This document shows positions 17,257 through 25,692 of a stretch of DNA of 34,961 bases, one piece after another (the first letter of the stretch is position 1; every line of letters starts with the position of its first letter). Source of the DNA: Betaproteobacteria bacterium (lineage in GTDB: Bacteria > Pseudomonadota > Gammaproteobacteria > Burkholderiales > SG8-39); contig SHXR01000047.1 of NCBI GenBank assembly GCA_009693235.1, forward strand, positions 1 to 34,961, given 5' to 3'. A program made the position numbers and the translations under genes. The notes beneath the pieces were generated by a model, which did no database searches, was not told the DNA's origin, and saw only the letters and a program-made list of their open reading frames with translations.

Positions 17257-18438
17257 TCAGGACCGTTTGACGAGCGAATAGCGTTCATCAGCGGCGAGGC
17301 ATTCGGCAACCGGTAGACCGAGTTCCTGGCGGACGATGTTGGTGCCCAAGACGAGCGAGATCATTTTGTAGCGGGCATGGCGCCGGCTCATGCCTTCGCG
17401 GCCCATGCCGCAATCGGAAGTGATGATCAGACGCTCAGCGGGAATGTGTTTGAGAGCCTGGCGAATGTGATCGGCGACTTCGTCCGGACGTTCGACTTGC
17501 AGCGAATGGTGGTCGATGACGCCGATGGCGATCTTCTTCTTGGTGATCTGCTTGCCGATCGCCTCGAGATCCATGCGATGTGAACTGCATGATTCGAACG
17601 TGAGCACATCGGCATCGACCTCGTTCAGGTATTCCAGCGCAGGCTTATAGCTTTGGATCTCCCTGAACATGCGCTGCTGCGACGGATTGCCCCAGCAGGT
17701 ATGACACCAGACTTCGGTTTTGGCGCGAAGTCCCCTAACCGTCGCGTCAAATACGCTCACCAGTTCCTTCATGCCGAGCTTGCCGAACAGCGGTCCCCGA
17801 ACCGGTGTCATATGGATCTGCGGCTCTTCCAACTGGATCACCGTGCATCCGGCATCGGCAAGCTCATGCAGTTCGGTATTAATTGCGCTGCTAAGAGCGG
17901 CCAAGCGCTCCAGCGGATCCTTGTAATAAACGTCATCACACGCTACCGCCAGGATCTCCGGTGTAATGGTGCCGAATTTGACCGGGCGCGTGGTCATGCG
18001 CTGCGCGGTCTTCCACATCGCCGCATAGTGCAGGTCGCCCGGGCCGATTGGGCCGACGATTTGCGGCATCACGCGCGCTTCGAGATAGTCATGCAGGATA
18101 TGTCCCATCGGGAACGCCACTGCGCCGGTGCGAATGACGGCGGGCTTGGGCGTGCCCTTGCTGAATCCGTCCATATGGATTGGCGGATAGCTCGTCCAGC
18201 TTTGGCCGCCCACTTCCGCATCGAAATGGGCATCGCCATCGGTGAGGATGTCGAGGCCGGCCGCTTCTTGATCTTTTACATAGACCGCTACGGTGTCGGT
18301 GTATTGCTCCCGGTATCTGGAGTCGACCATCGCCTGCATGAACGAGCGGGTGCCTAATGATTCGGTAAACCAATGCGGTCGCGGCAGCGAGCCGATCAAT
18401 GCGGTCGCCAAAACAATATTGTTGGTGGCGCGAAACAT
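17257..18438 (-). CDS. MetE-like cobalamin-independent methyltransferase
   Basis: Protein of 393 residues related to the C-terminal catalytic domain of cobalamin-independent methionine synthase. The zinc site is complete: H246 and C248 (WCHTCWGN), E282 (TFESC) and C343 (SDCGMGR), with spacing like MetE. Other family blocks are ATALIGSLPRP at the N-terminus, LTDGD near 65 and VIQLEEPQIHM near 200. It lacks the N-terminal half of true MetE, so it is a core-type methyltransferase acting on an unknown methyl donor. In catabolic regions such paralogues are proposed to act on xenobiotic or methylated compounds, but no such role is shown here. It is transcribed towards the MFS gene. Confidence 0.85.
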   Translation of the reverse strand: MFRATNNIVLATALIGSLPRPHWFTESLGTRSFMQAMVDSRYREQYTDTVAVYVKDQEAAGLDILTDGDAHFDAEVGGQSWTSYPPIHMDGFSKGTPKPAVIRTGAVAFPMGHILHDYLEARVMPQIVGPIGPGDLHYAAMWKTAQRMTTRPVKFGTITPEILAVACDDVYYKDPLERLAALSSAINTELHELADAGCTVIQLEEPQIHMTPVRGPLFGKLGMKELVSVFDATVRGLRAKTEVWCHTCWGNPSQQRMFREIQSYKPALEYLNEVDADVLTFESCSSHRMDLEAIGKQITKKKIAIGVIDHHSLQVERPDEVADHIRQALKHIPAERLIITSDCGMGREGMSRRHARYKMISLVLGTNIVRQELGLPVAECLAADERYSLVKRS

Positions 18439-18536
18439 GACGAGTCAGCCCTCCGGGGAAAGGTGCCGCCGGAGATGGACGAAGCGCAAGGATGCGGGCG
18501 GCATAGCCGCTACTTTACTGCGAATCGAGCGATGGA

Positions 18537-20005
18537 CTAGAGCTTGCCGATCAGATTGATAAAGAACCCTTGATGGGTGTAGCTGAGGTTGGTGAGGTCA
18601 TCGGAGAAGTTGGTGAAATTCCAACCCGCACCAAGCTTGATGTGGTCTGACATGTGGCGATACAAAACGACCAGTGCGCCGCCGCGTTTATCCTGTGCTT
18701 CAGGCAGCGACAGGAGGCGTCCTTCCAAGGTCAAATCCCATTTGTGTATGACATGCCAATCGATGCGCGCAATGTAAAGATTGGCCGTGCTGTCGAAGAA
18801 GGTCGGGTTGACGCGATCCTGGCTCACCTGACCGGTCTTGCGGGCGTATTTGCCGCCGATCGACCAGTTCTTGCTGACGTCGTAGATCGCATCGATGGAG
18901 AAGATGTGGCTCTTTTGAATGAATGCGGCCGCGGTATTGGGAACGGTGGATTGGCCCGCTGACGGCAAGTTATAGAGGTACGTGTACTTCGCCAGCATGT
19001 TCAAGCGATCATGCGTGACCGGACGAAGTCCAAAACCAACCACCGCTTCGGTGAAGGTGCCGTCGTACATGGCGCCTAGCGAGCTCTTGCTTTCGAAGTA
19101 ATTCAGTTTGCTGACCAAACGCCAGCTTGGGTCAATCTGATATTTGGCGCTGTTCTTGGTAAGAAAACTGGTTCGGGTCGAATTGGTGAGATCGGTCGGT
19201 GACTGCATCGTATCGCGGCGAAACTCCAATGCACTGGCGAGTTTGACGGCATTGAATCCGCAGCCCATGTCGATGCCGAACCCGGAGCGATCCATGTTGG
19301 CGCCGGTACGATTGTCCTTCAGCGAGCCGCGGTCGACATTGGTGGAGAAGTTCCAACGATCGTTTGGCGCGTATTGAACGCCGGCTGCGTGGGTCAATCC
19401 GGTTGGTACGTCGCCATGGAAATATTTTTCTTCGCCGAACACCGTGACCGTATCGGAGTGGTGGCTTCGTACACCGCCAATCGTATTGCCCTTATTGGCC
19501 CGTACACCGTTGTCGGTGCGCTCGTTCTCCAGTCCGTAGTTCAGATACGTCGTGGTGCGGTCGGAATACAGGTACTCGGTGCCAAGACGCGCGCCCAATC
19601 CGAGATCGCCGCTCGAGACCTCGCCGCTTGCGCGAAAGCGATCGCTGAGCCGGTAAGATCCGTCGGTACCCAGTCGGGCGTTGGTTTCGCGATTGCCGGT
19701 GGTACTGACCGTCTCCTGGGCATAGCCATAGGCGGTCCATTTTCGCGGGAGTCGCAGGTGAGGCGCGCCACCACATCCGTCCGTTCACCTTGCACTTGGG
19801 TAAGCGGCACGACCGGCGAGTGATCCGTCCGGTCATCTTTGCGCACGTCGGCGCTGACTGTCCAATTTGATGTGACGCGAACATCGAGGTTGGCCTCTAA
19901 AGCTGATGTCGAGAGTGCGAGCTCCTGCGATCGCTTGTCCACCTTCACCCGCAGATCGGCCATTTCGGTGATGGATGTTCGGAGTGATCCGCCGTGCTGT
20001 GCAAT
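18537..20005 (-). pseudogene. C-terminal barrel remnant of a large outer-membrane protein, frameshifted and 5'-truncated
   Basis: Remnant of a large outer-membrane beta-barrel protein. From the left end of the IS21 fragment one frame reads RTSITEMADLRVKVDKRS to TCDSREN; near 19738 the reading must drop back one base to continue WTAYGYAQETVSTTGNRET and on to GLGARLGTEYLYSDRTTTY. The barrel then runs to the family-typical end FFINLIGKL with alternating strands (LYRHMSDHIKLGAGWNF). The -1 shift sits at AAAATGG and looks like one lost T. The 5' end is replaced by transposase sequence, so signal peptide and N-terminal domains are gone. The C-terminal half alone spans about 350 codons in an intact frame and could mislead annotation. 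Confidence 0.75.
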
Positions 20006-20380
20006 ATTGGGATCGCGCACAAGCGCCGCATCGTCCACGCAGCCGTAATGCGCGAGCATCGCCCCGTACACCGGGTTCAATTCCGGGGCATAGGTGTCCG
20101 GACGGATCACCCCTTCCTTGAGATTGTCGAGCACCACGTACTGGCAGCACCCGCCAAAGGCGCGCCACGCCTCCTCGTGCAGCCGTGCCCAGATCTCCTG
20201 GCTGGTCTTCCACACGGTCTTGCGAAAGCTCTTGCCCGAGTACTTGAGCGTCATCACGAACAGGTACGGTCGCTTGTACTTGCCCGGCTTGTACAGCGTC
20301 ATCGCGCCCTGGCCGTAGTCCACCTGCGACTCCTCTCCAGGCAAAAACTCCAGCACATCGAAGCGCTCGGGTACCCGGGT
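20006..20380 (-). pseudogene. istA: Internal fragment of IS21-family transposase IstA
   Basis: About 125 codons of the IS21 transposase core. RVPERFDVLEFLPGEE leads into QVDYGQGAM with the first catalytic Asp, and VVLDNLKEGVIRPD holds the second. It stops at MLAHYGCVDDAALVRDPN, before the third catalytic residue (Glu). The N-terminal helix-turn-helix region and the C-terminus are both missing, there is no istB, and no terminal repeats are seen. It is joined in frame to vapB on one side and to the barrel protein on the other, forming a 358-codon chimeric frame. It is dead IS debris or an assembly join. Confidence 0.85.
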
Positions 20381-20533
20381 AATCTTCCCTTTGAGTTCGC
20401 GAGCCTTCTCCTGCGCACGAAGCTGAACCAAGGTTTTCAGGCCAAGTTCCACCGCTTCACGCTTGGTCTTGGCGCCTGTAGCCTTCAAAGCATCCTTCAT
20501 GAGTTTGTCGTCAATCTCGATGTTTGTGCGCAC
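20381..20533 (-). pseudogene. vapB: Truncated VapB-family antitoxin
   Basis: N-terminal 51 codons of a type II VapB antitoxin: MRTNIEIDDKLMKDALKATG then KTKREAVELGLKTLVQL, the classical DNA-binding half. The GTG start has AAGGAG eight bases upstream. After GKI the frame runs straight into IS21 transposase, so the C-terminal toxin-binding tail is lost, and no VapC PIN-domain gene is present. The upstream palindrome at 20547-20561 is a plausible old operator. No active toxin-antitoxin module remains here. Confidence 0.82.
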
Positions 20534-20546
20534 GTTATGTACTCCT

Positions 20547-20561
20547 TGTACGTTCAGTACA
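20547..20561. promoter_or_regulatory. Palindrome upstream of vapB, candidate autoregulatory operator
   Basis: TGTAC and GTACA arms around a five-base spacer, lying just upstream of the vapB ribosome-binding site. VapB proteins normally repress their own promoter by binding such inverted repeats. No function has been shown for this copy. Confidence 0.4.
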
Positions 20562-20674
20562 CATGGTATCGCGTGCCGTCGCTCGCGGAAGCCTGATCCT
20601 TCGATCAAGGGGCGCACACATGGATCCTCGATTGCGTTTGGTGGTTGGTCGCTTAAATGCCAAGGAATTCTGCT

Positions 20675-20767
20675 ATGGCTTACTCTGGACAGTGCTCATG
20701 TGGCGCGATTCGCTATCAACTCTCTGGCGAACCAAAGGTCGTTGCCTTGCGCCATTGCAACGACTGC
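20675..20767 (+). pseudogene. 5' fragment of a GFA-family (glutathione-dependent formaldehyde-activating-like) gene
   Basis: Thirty-one codons with a proper start (AAGGA eight bases upstream): MAYSGQCSCGAIRYQLSGEP then ALRHCNDC. This is the N-terminal zinc-binding part of the GFA family, with the CSCG and CxxC motifs; the expected continuation (R-x-SG) is missing. After HCNDC the sequence switches to an antitoxin fragment in another frame. The remaining open frame to 20935 is noise. Confidence 0.65.
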
Positions 20768-20885
20768 CTGCCTGAGCCGTGCAAGCCTTTACCGCGCACT
20801 GCGCGCAGACGGAAATCCGAGTCTTGCCGCCGCACTAATAGTTGCAAGCGCATTCGGTGTGAAACGCCACGCCGAGGCTGCATGA
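20766..20885 (+). pseudogene. 3' fragment of an addiction-module antidote (HigA/HTH-type) gene
   Basis: C-terminal 39 codons reading LSRASLYRALRADGNPSLAA and ending AFGVKRHAEAA. This is the characteristic end of the putative addiction-module antidote family (HTH antitoxin paired with a RelE/HigB-type toxin). There is no start codon or N-terminal part; it abuts the GFA fragment directly. It is a second, independent toxin-antitoxin remnant within 400 bases of vapB. Confidence 0.6.
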
Positions 20886-20890
20886 TCGAA

Positions 20891-21767
20891 TTATCGCTCC
20901 GTCCGCCACGAGAATTTTGGTTCGTAGCCGAGTAACCATCTCGCCTTGTCGCTTGATTGCAGCGATTCGAATTCATCTATCGCGCGGGTCACACGCACGT
21001 GCGGAAAGTATTCAGCCATCAGTTCGCGGCTTGGCCGGGTCATGCAGGTATCAGCCGCCGCGATGATGCAATGCTCGGCGCCTTTGATCGGCGCTTCGAG
21101 CGCCAGACGGCAGGTTTGGCCTACATCGCGGCTATCCACATAGCTCCAGAGATTCCATTTGCGGATGTGCGGATCGGCCTGCCAGCCGGCAAACATCGGG
21201 TATTCGGTCGGGTCGATGACGTTCGAAATGCGAAAGCCGACGAAGCTGGTGTTCGGATTCCAGCGATGCATCTGGCGGGCCATCTCTTCTGACATCAACT
21301 TCACCAGTGCATAGCTGTTTTCCGGGAGGTCGGGATGTTCTTCGGTGATGGGCGCGAATGCGGGGGGGCACGCGGGTGAGCGGCAAACCGAAGATCGTTT
21401 CGCTGGACGCCCACACGACGCGCTTTACGCCAAACGTCGTGGCTGCACTGAACACGTTGTAGGTCGTCATCAGGTTGTTCTGAAAGGTTGTGACATCGGG
21501 TGCGAGCCCGGGCGCCGGTATGCCGGCCAGATGGATGACGCCCTCCGCAATTTCGAAGGGGCGCCTGCGCTCGACGGTTCCTGCCGCGCGGCGAATTGCA
21601 TCCATCGCCTGACCCATGTCGTTGAGATCGGCCTTTAGAAAATGGCACAGCGGCTCGGTACTCGGCACGAGATCGATGTTGATCACGCTGTAGCCATGTG
21701 CAATCAAATCGCGAATGAGCGCGCGACCGACCTTGCCACTGCCTCCGGTGACGACGATTTTTTTCAT
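20891..21767 (-). pseudogene. NAD-dependent epimerase/dehydratase (extended SDR), frameshifted at a G7 run
   Basis: Extended short-chain dehydrogenase of about 292 codons. ATG 21767 starts MKKIVVTGGSGKVGRALIRD with the TGxxGxxG nucleotide-binding loop. VIHLAGIPAP and WASSETIFGLPL follow. The frame then breaks in a run of seven G (21362-21368, C7 on the coding strand); removing one base restores FAPITEEHPDLPENSYALVK, which holds the catalytic YxxxK. The rest is normal (RISNVIDPTEYP to the C-terminus). A one-base insertion in a homopolymer is a classic sequencing error or slippage, so the gene may be intact in life. Likely a sugar or uronate epimerase/dehydrogenase. Confidence 0.8.
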
Positions 21768-21859
21768 GCGACGGTTCTCTATGGTCAAAGTGACACCAAG
21801 GCTATCATTGAACGTAGCCGCGACCACCGCACCCCACCGCAACGCCGGAGCAGACCATC

Positions 21860-22822
21860 ATGAGCAACGCCACACCCTGGATCGATCCTGAACTCGTCGC
21901 CATGGGCGAGGCGATGAAGCAACGTGGTCTTGCATCGCTTAGCCCTGCTACGTCGCCTCTGCCTGAGTGCCGCGCGATGCTCGATCGGATCGGCGTGTTC
22001 CTCAATGAACAATCGCTCCCCCTTGCACGCGAACGGAATCTCTCAATAACGGGTCCGCACGGCATGATTCCATGCCGGCTGTATCTGCCAGACGGCATCA
22101 AACAACCCCCCGTCATGGTCTATGCACACGGTGGCAGCTTTGCATTGGGTACCTTGAACGCCTGGGACACGATGCTCCGTGAGCTGGTGCGCCAAAGCGG
22201 TGTGGCGATCGTGTCGGTGGCCTATCGCCTGGCACCCGAGCATCGCTTTCCGATCGGCTTCGATGAAGTGTTCGCAACGATTCGCTATGTTGCCGTGGAG
22301 GGCGCCTCGCTTGGCCTCGATCCAAAGTGCATGGCGGCGGGCGGTGATTCGGCCGGTGCAAATCTCGCTTTGAGTGCCGCCCTTGCATTGCGCGACACCG
22401 GGCGTTCGCCGCTGTCGTTCCTGCTGCTGGTGTATGGCGTGTATGCGGCGACGGGTAATACGGATTCCTGGGAGCGCTTCGGTACCGGTACTTACGGGCT
22501 ATCCAGCGCCCAATTACGCTGGGTCTGGGAGCACTATCTTGCCTCGCCGGCCGATGCGAACGATTGGCGCGTGGCGCCGCTCAGTGCATCGATGCACGAT
22601 CTGCCGCGCGTCCACTCGCTGGTAGGAACCCTTGATCCGCTCCGTGACGATAGCAGCGCATTGGCTTGTCGCCTTGCAGAAGCTGGTGTCGCCAACGAGC
22701 TGAAGCTCTATGAAGGCTTGACGCACGGTTTCATTCGTTACGGGCAATTTATCGGTACTGCGCGCCGCGCCGTCAGCGATTGCGCGGCGGTTCTGGCAAA
22801 AGCGCTGATGCAGGGACGTTGA
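21860..22822 (+). CDS. Alpha/beta hydrolase, HSL (hormone-sensitive lipase-like) family
   Basis: Esterase of the alpha/beta hydrolase-3 (HSL) family, 320 residues. The oxyanion motif HGGSFALGT is at 90-98, the nucleophile elbow GDSAG at 162-166 (Ser164), the acid at Asp259 (GTLDPLRDD) and the base at His289 (LTHGFIRY), so the catalytic set is complete. There is no signal peptide, so it is probably cytoplasmic, hydrolysing short-chain esters. It is divergent from the epimerase gene with 92 bases between the starts. A catabolic role fits the region but is inference. Confidence 0.92.
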   Translation: MSNATPWIDPELVAMGEAMKQRGLASLSPATSPLPECRAMLDRIGVFLNEQSLPLARERNLSITGPHGMIPCRLYLPDGIKQPPVMVYAHGGSFALGTLNAWDTMLRELVRQSGVAIVSVAYRLAPEHRFPIGFDEVFATIRYVAVEGASLGLDPKCMAAGGDSAGANLALSAALALRDTGRSPLSFLLLVYGVYAATGNTDSWERFGTGTYGLSSAQLRWVWEHYLASPADANDWRVAPLSASMHDLPRVHSLVGTLDPLRDDSSALACRLAEAGVANELKLYEGLTHGFIRYGQFIGTARRAVSDCAAVLAKALMQGR

Positions 22823-23093
22823 CATCGCCTCGGATGTCGATGCAGTCGTCGCTGCCCATTGCAAAGTCACGACAGATCGTCGGCCGGTGCGCGTAGATGC
22901 GACAACGAAACGTCGCACGATCGAGAGCTGCACATAGGCCATCACCCAGCCGCTTCATCACCCAGCCGCCCCACTGATCCTGCATCGTGAGCGCCGGTTC
23001 GATCTCATCCTCGCCCATCAGCATGACTTCGAGGCGACAGCAGCAGGCGCGGCAGGTTGCGCAAGTGATCGCCGGATTCGATATACCTGTCAT
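22773..23093 (-). CDS. YkgJ-family cysteine-cluster protein
   Basis: About 106 residues if started at ATG 23093; a GTG at 23141 would add 16. The N-terminal block TCATCRACCCRLEVML gives the CxxCxxCCC cluster of the YkgJ (zinc or iron-binding) family. RCRIYAHRPTICRDF adds further conserved cysteines. The family binds metal through these cysteines, and its function is unknown. Its 3' end overlaps the end of the convergent esterase gene by 50 bases, which is unusual but both frames look real. Confidence 0.75.
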   Translation of the reverse strand: MTGISNPAITCATCRACCCRLEVMLMGEDEIEPALTMQDQWGGWVMKRLGDGLCAALDRATFRCRIYAHRPTICRDFAMGSDDCIDIRGDVNVPASALLPEPPRNR

Positions 23094-23188
23094 GCGGGCT
23101 TTCGCGGGAATGCGGAACGCAGAGAATACCTCCCCCGGCACTTATAATTGCGGAAGTTCCCGGTTACCAACCTCACCCGGCGTGTCTA

Positions 23189-23773
23189 ATGAAATTTGAG
23201 ATGCACAAGAATTCGCTGTTCGCGGTGCTGCTTCGCTCCAGGTGGTGGGTCAGCTTTGCGGTGGCCATCGGGCTGTTTGCCATAGCGCGGCTGTTCATAC
23301 CCGAAAAATACGTCTTCTATGCGATGTTTTTTCCGGTGCCGTTCGTGGCCATCGGATGCATGGCGGCGTGGCGGCAATTGCAAGCGCCCAGCGCATCACG
23401 CATTGCCCAAACTGCCAAGGTCATACGAGGCTTGTCCTGGGGCGAATTTGCGGATGCGATTGAACTTGCCTATCGCAACGACGGATTTACTGTGAATCGC
23501 CTAAGCGGTGGCGATGCGGACTTCGAAACGGTCAAGGGCGGTCGCATCGGGCTGGTCAGTTGCAAGCGCTGGAAGGCGGCACGGACTGGGGTGGAACCTC
23601 TGCGCGAACTCGATGCAACGCGAGAAAAGCGCAGCGCTCACGAATGCACGTACATGGCGATTGGCGAAGTCTCCGTCAACGCGGTCGCTTTTGCGAAACA
23701 AAAGAACATCCACTTGTTTCGGGAAACGGAACTCGCTCGATTGCTGCCGCGGATTGCCCGTCGCGCGAAATAG
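23189..23773 (+). CDS. Membrane-anchored Mrr-like restriction endonuclease domain protein
   Basis: 194 residues with two hydrophobic segments (about 20-34 and 42-60) followed by an Mrr-cat/restriction-endonuclease-like domain. Domain blocks: LSWGEFADAIELAYRNDGF, GGDADFE (Asp109, Asp111) and GLVSCKRWK with Lys126 of the nuclease core; the residue two before it is Ser where Gln is usual. The end is AFAKQKNIHLFRETELARLL. Such two-TM proteins are common in betaproteobacteria and have no proven role; possible action on DNA at the membrane is inference. A repeat element follows four bases after the stop. Confidence 0.78.
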   Translation: MKFEMHKNSLFAVLLRSRWWVSFAVAIGLFAIARLFIPEKYVFYAMFFPVPFVAIGCMAAWRQLQAPSASRIAQTAKVIRGLSWGEFADAIELAYRNDGFTVNRLSGGDADFETVKGGRIGLVSCKRWKAARTGVEPLRELDATREKRSAHECTYMAIGEVSVNAVAFAKQKNIHLFRETELARLLPRIARRAK

Positions 23774-23777
23774 TGCG

Positions 23778-23864
23778 ATCACTGAACAAGGGGGCTTGCC
23801 CCCTTGTAACTCCCTGAAAAATATGGTCACGCTGATTGCACGAGATAGCTTAATCAGCGTTTCA
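23778..23864. repeat. REP-like intergenic repeat, copy A
   Basis: About 87 bases, nearly identical to copy B near 33.3 kb. It holds two hairpins: ACAAGGGGGC with its complement around a two-base loop, and CGCTGATT with AATCAGCG around 14 bases. It lies between convergent genes, just after the last gene of the minus-strand catabolic cluster, and could act as a bidirectional terminator or mRNA-stabilising end. Confidence 0.8.
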
Positions 23865-23873
23865 TAATGTGAT

Positions 23874-24470
23874 TTACGACATCGGCAATAGCGGTTTCGT
23901 GCCCGGCGCCAATTGTTGATCAAACACCGTCAGCATCACGGCCGTTGATGCATAGGCACCCATGACCGCGCTCACCGTCACCAACATGCGGCGCCCAAAC
24001 AATCGCTCCGCTTCTGCGTAGGTCTCGGTACTTATCTTGCGGTCGCGAAACACCTCGCGCCCAAGGCGAATGATGGCGGCTTCCTTCGCGCCGATGCCTT
24101 TGATAGGCAGACGGTGCTTCACGATGTCGATTGCGCGTGGATTGAGCCCGGCCTTGCGTGCTTCCGGTTCGTGTACGGTCCACTCGAATTGATGACTGAC
24201 TTCGCGCGCCACCACCAAGATGGCAAGCTCAGTGAGTGCATTGCCCAGTTCCGGCTCGGTGCGAATCAGCCGGTTGTAGGCGCGGTAGGGCTCGGCAAGC
24301 CGGGAGTTGTGCAGCATCATGCCGCCTGGCCCTTGTAACCCGGCGATGGAAACAGCTGAGCGCGTTGTCACCTCGTCGTAGGTGCGTTGGCCTTGCTCAT
24401 CGAGTTCCTCGCGCTTCACAACGGGCAGGCGATTGCGGGATTCCGGATAGATATCGGGTGGATAGCTCAT
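23874..24470 (-). CDS. Carboxymuconolactone decarboxylase (AhpD-like) family protein
   Basis: 198 residues of the CMD/AhpD-like all-helical family. The block LTELAILVVAREVSHQFEWTVHEPEARKAGL near 80-110 is the family core, but the redox CxxC of AhpD is absent (SHQFEW), so it belongs to the non-redox decarboxylase/isomerase-like branch. The second half (IIRLGREVFRDRKISTETYAEA) is typical. Its start overlaps the stop of the upstream gene by four bases (ATGA), so the two are translationally coupled. It is the last gene of the catabolic cluster. Substrate unknown; related proteins act on lactones or appear in aromatic breakdown. Confidence 0.85.
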   Translation of the reverse strand: MSYPPDIYPESRNRLPVVKREELDEQGQRTYDEVTTRSAVSIAGLQGPGGMMLHNSRLAEPYRAYNRLIRTEPELGNALTELAILVVAREVSHQFEWTVHEPEARKAGLNPRAIDIVKHRLPIKGIGAKEAAIIRLGREVFRDRKISTETYAEAERLFGRRMLVTVSAVMGAYASTAVMLTVFDQQLAPGTKPLLPMS

Positions 24471-25672
24471 GGCGATGTCTTCTCGATGAAAAGTGGCGTG
24501 GCGGGCTCAATGCGCTTTGTAACACGGCACGACGGGAATCCCCACGTCGGGAAGTAGACCTGCTGCGCGATGGTCGCTTCACCGCCTGCCACGAAGATCA
24601 CGATGTCCTCGGCGCGGCGGACGATGGGAATGCGTCCGGTTGGAGCGGCCTTTGTCACCCACTTCGGTATGCCGTAGGATGCGGCGATTTTCTTGGTGAT
24701 CCAGAGGCGTTCCCAATCTTCGGTGCGAATGCGGGCGTGCTCGAACAGATATCGCGACACGGCCGGCTTGTCGAATCCGCTTGCCGCGAGTTGTCGTGCG
24801 GTGTGCGGGGCGATCAGCGCGGCGACGCATCCACCATGCAACAGGCTGAATGCGGAGAGGGCCGAGCCCATGACGTTCGCCAGATCGTCGAGGCCACCAG
24901 TGACGTTCACACATGCCTCGGCACGCATGACAGTGACCGCACTATCGTTGGCCGATAGTCCGGCCTCGACATGCAAGGCCGGCCACGGGCTAGCGGCGTG
25001 GCTTTCCGCGACGCAAAGCGTATAGCGACCGGGTTGTCCGACGCCCGCGAGCGAAACGACGCCTGGCCATCCGCCACCGATGTTCTGCATGATGAGTCGA
25101 AGCGCGCGACCGATCGTTGCATTGGCTTGCCAGCCCGGCCCAAGCAGACCCAAGCCACTATTTATTTCAAGCTGCGCCGCGAGCGGGCCGCTTACGATGA
25201 TGAGCGGCGTGACGTTCTCATCGGTGGTCTGCACGCCGCGCAGATTGAAGGTCGGCTCAATCAGGGCGCGCACCGCCGCCAACACCACCGGAAAATACTC
25301 GGGCCGGCAGCCGGCCATGACGGCGTTGATCGCGAGCTTCTCAATGGTCGCAACGCCTGCCATCGGATCTATTTCGCCAATGACATGTTGCGCAGGATAC
25401 CCGGCAGCGCGCACGGTTTCCTCCACGCGCCCGGTGGTCGGGATGATGATCGGCAGGCCATCGGTCCAGCCGCGGGCATAGAACTTTGCATTGATCTCGT
25501 CGCCCGGTTCATCGCCCCGAAACACCTCAACACGCCGGCGCGACACCTCAATTGAAAAGGTTCGCCGCCCGGCGAGCGCGCCCTCGGCAACACGATCGCG
25601 CAAGACATCGTCCACCCAGCGACCATTAGCCTGCTGCGCCACCGGCACCAGCACCCAGCGCGAGTCACTCAT
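24467..25672 (-). CDS. Paralogue of the UGSC protein's C-terminal domain, function unknown
   Basis: 401 residues, no named function. It is clearly homologous to the C-terminal two thirds of the next gene upstream: GWTDGLPIIIPTTGRVEE near 68, LAINAVMAGCRPEYFPVV at 113-130 and WQANATIGRALRLIMQNIGG near 180 all have counterparts there. It lacks the UGSC domain; instead residues 1-60 contain a short strand-rich segment (RRTFSIEVSRRRVEVFRG). There is no signal peptide. The conserved Cys in AGCRPEY may be functional. The start is 20 bases after the UGSC gene and the stop overlaps the CMD-family gene, so the three products probably act together, perhaps with the two homologous proteins forming a heteromer. 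Confidence 0.8.
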   Translation of the reverse strand: MSDSRWVLVPVAQQANGRWVDDVLRDRVAEGALAGRRTFSIEVSRRRVEVFRGDEPGDEINAKFYARGWTDGLPIIIPTTGRVEETVRAAGYPAQHVIGEIDPMAGVATIEKLAINAVMAGCRPEYFPVVLAAVRALIEPTFNLRGVQTTDENVTPLIIVSGPLAAQLEINSGLGLLGPGWQANATIGRALRLIMQNIGGGWPGVVSLAGVGQPGRYTLCVAESHAASPWPALHVEAGLSANDSAVTVMRAEACVNVTGGLDDLANVMGSALSAFSLLHGGCVAALIAPHTARQLAASGFDKPAVSRYLFEHARIRTEDWERLWITKKIAASYGIPKWVTKAAPTGRIPIVRRAEDIVIFVAGGEATIAQQVYFPTWGFPSCRVTKRIEPATPLFIEKTSP

Positions 25673-25692
25673 TCGTGCGTCGCCGGCGATTG

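Noticed and set aside
20006..20380. A complete IS21 element
   Set aside because: Only the middle of IstA is present; third catalytic residue, HTH, istB and terminal repeats are missing.
20381..20561. A working VapBC toxin-antitoxin system
   Set aside because: VapB lacks its toxin-binding tail and there is no PIN-domain toxin gene next to it.
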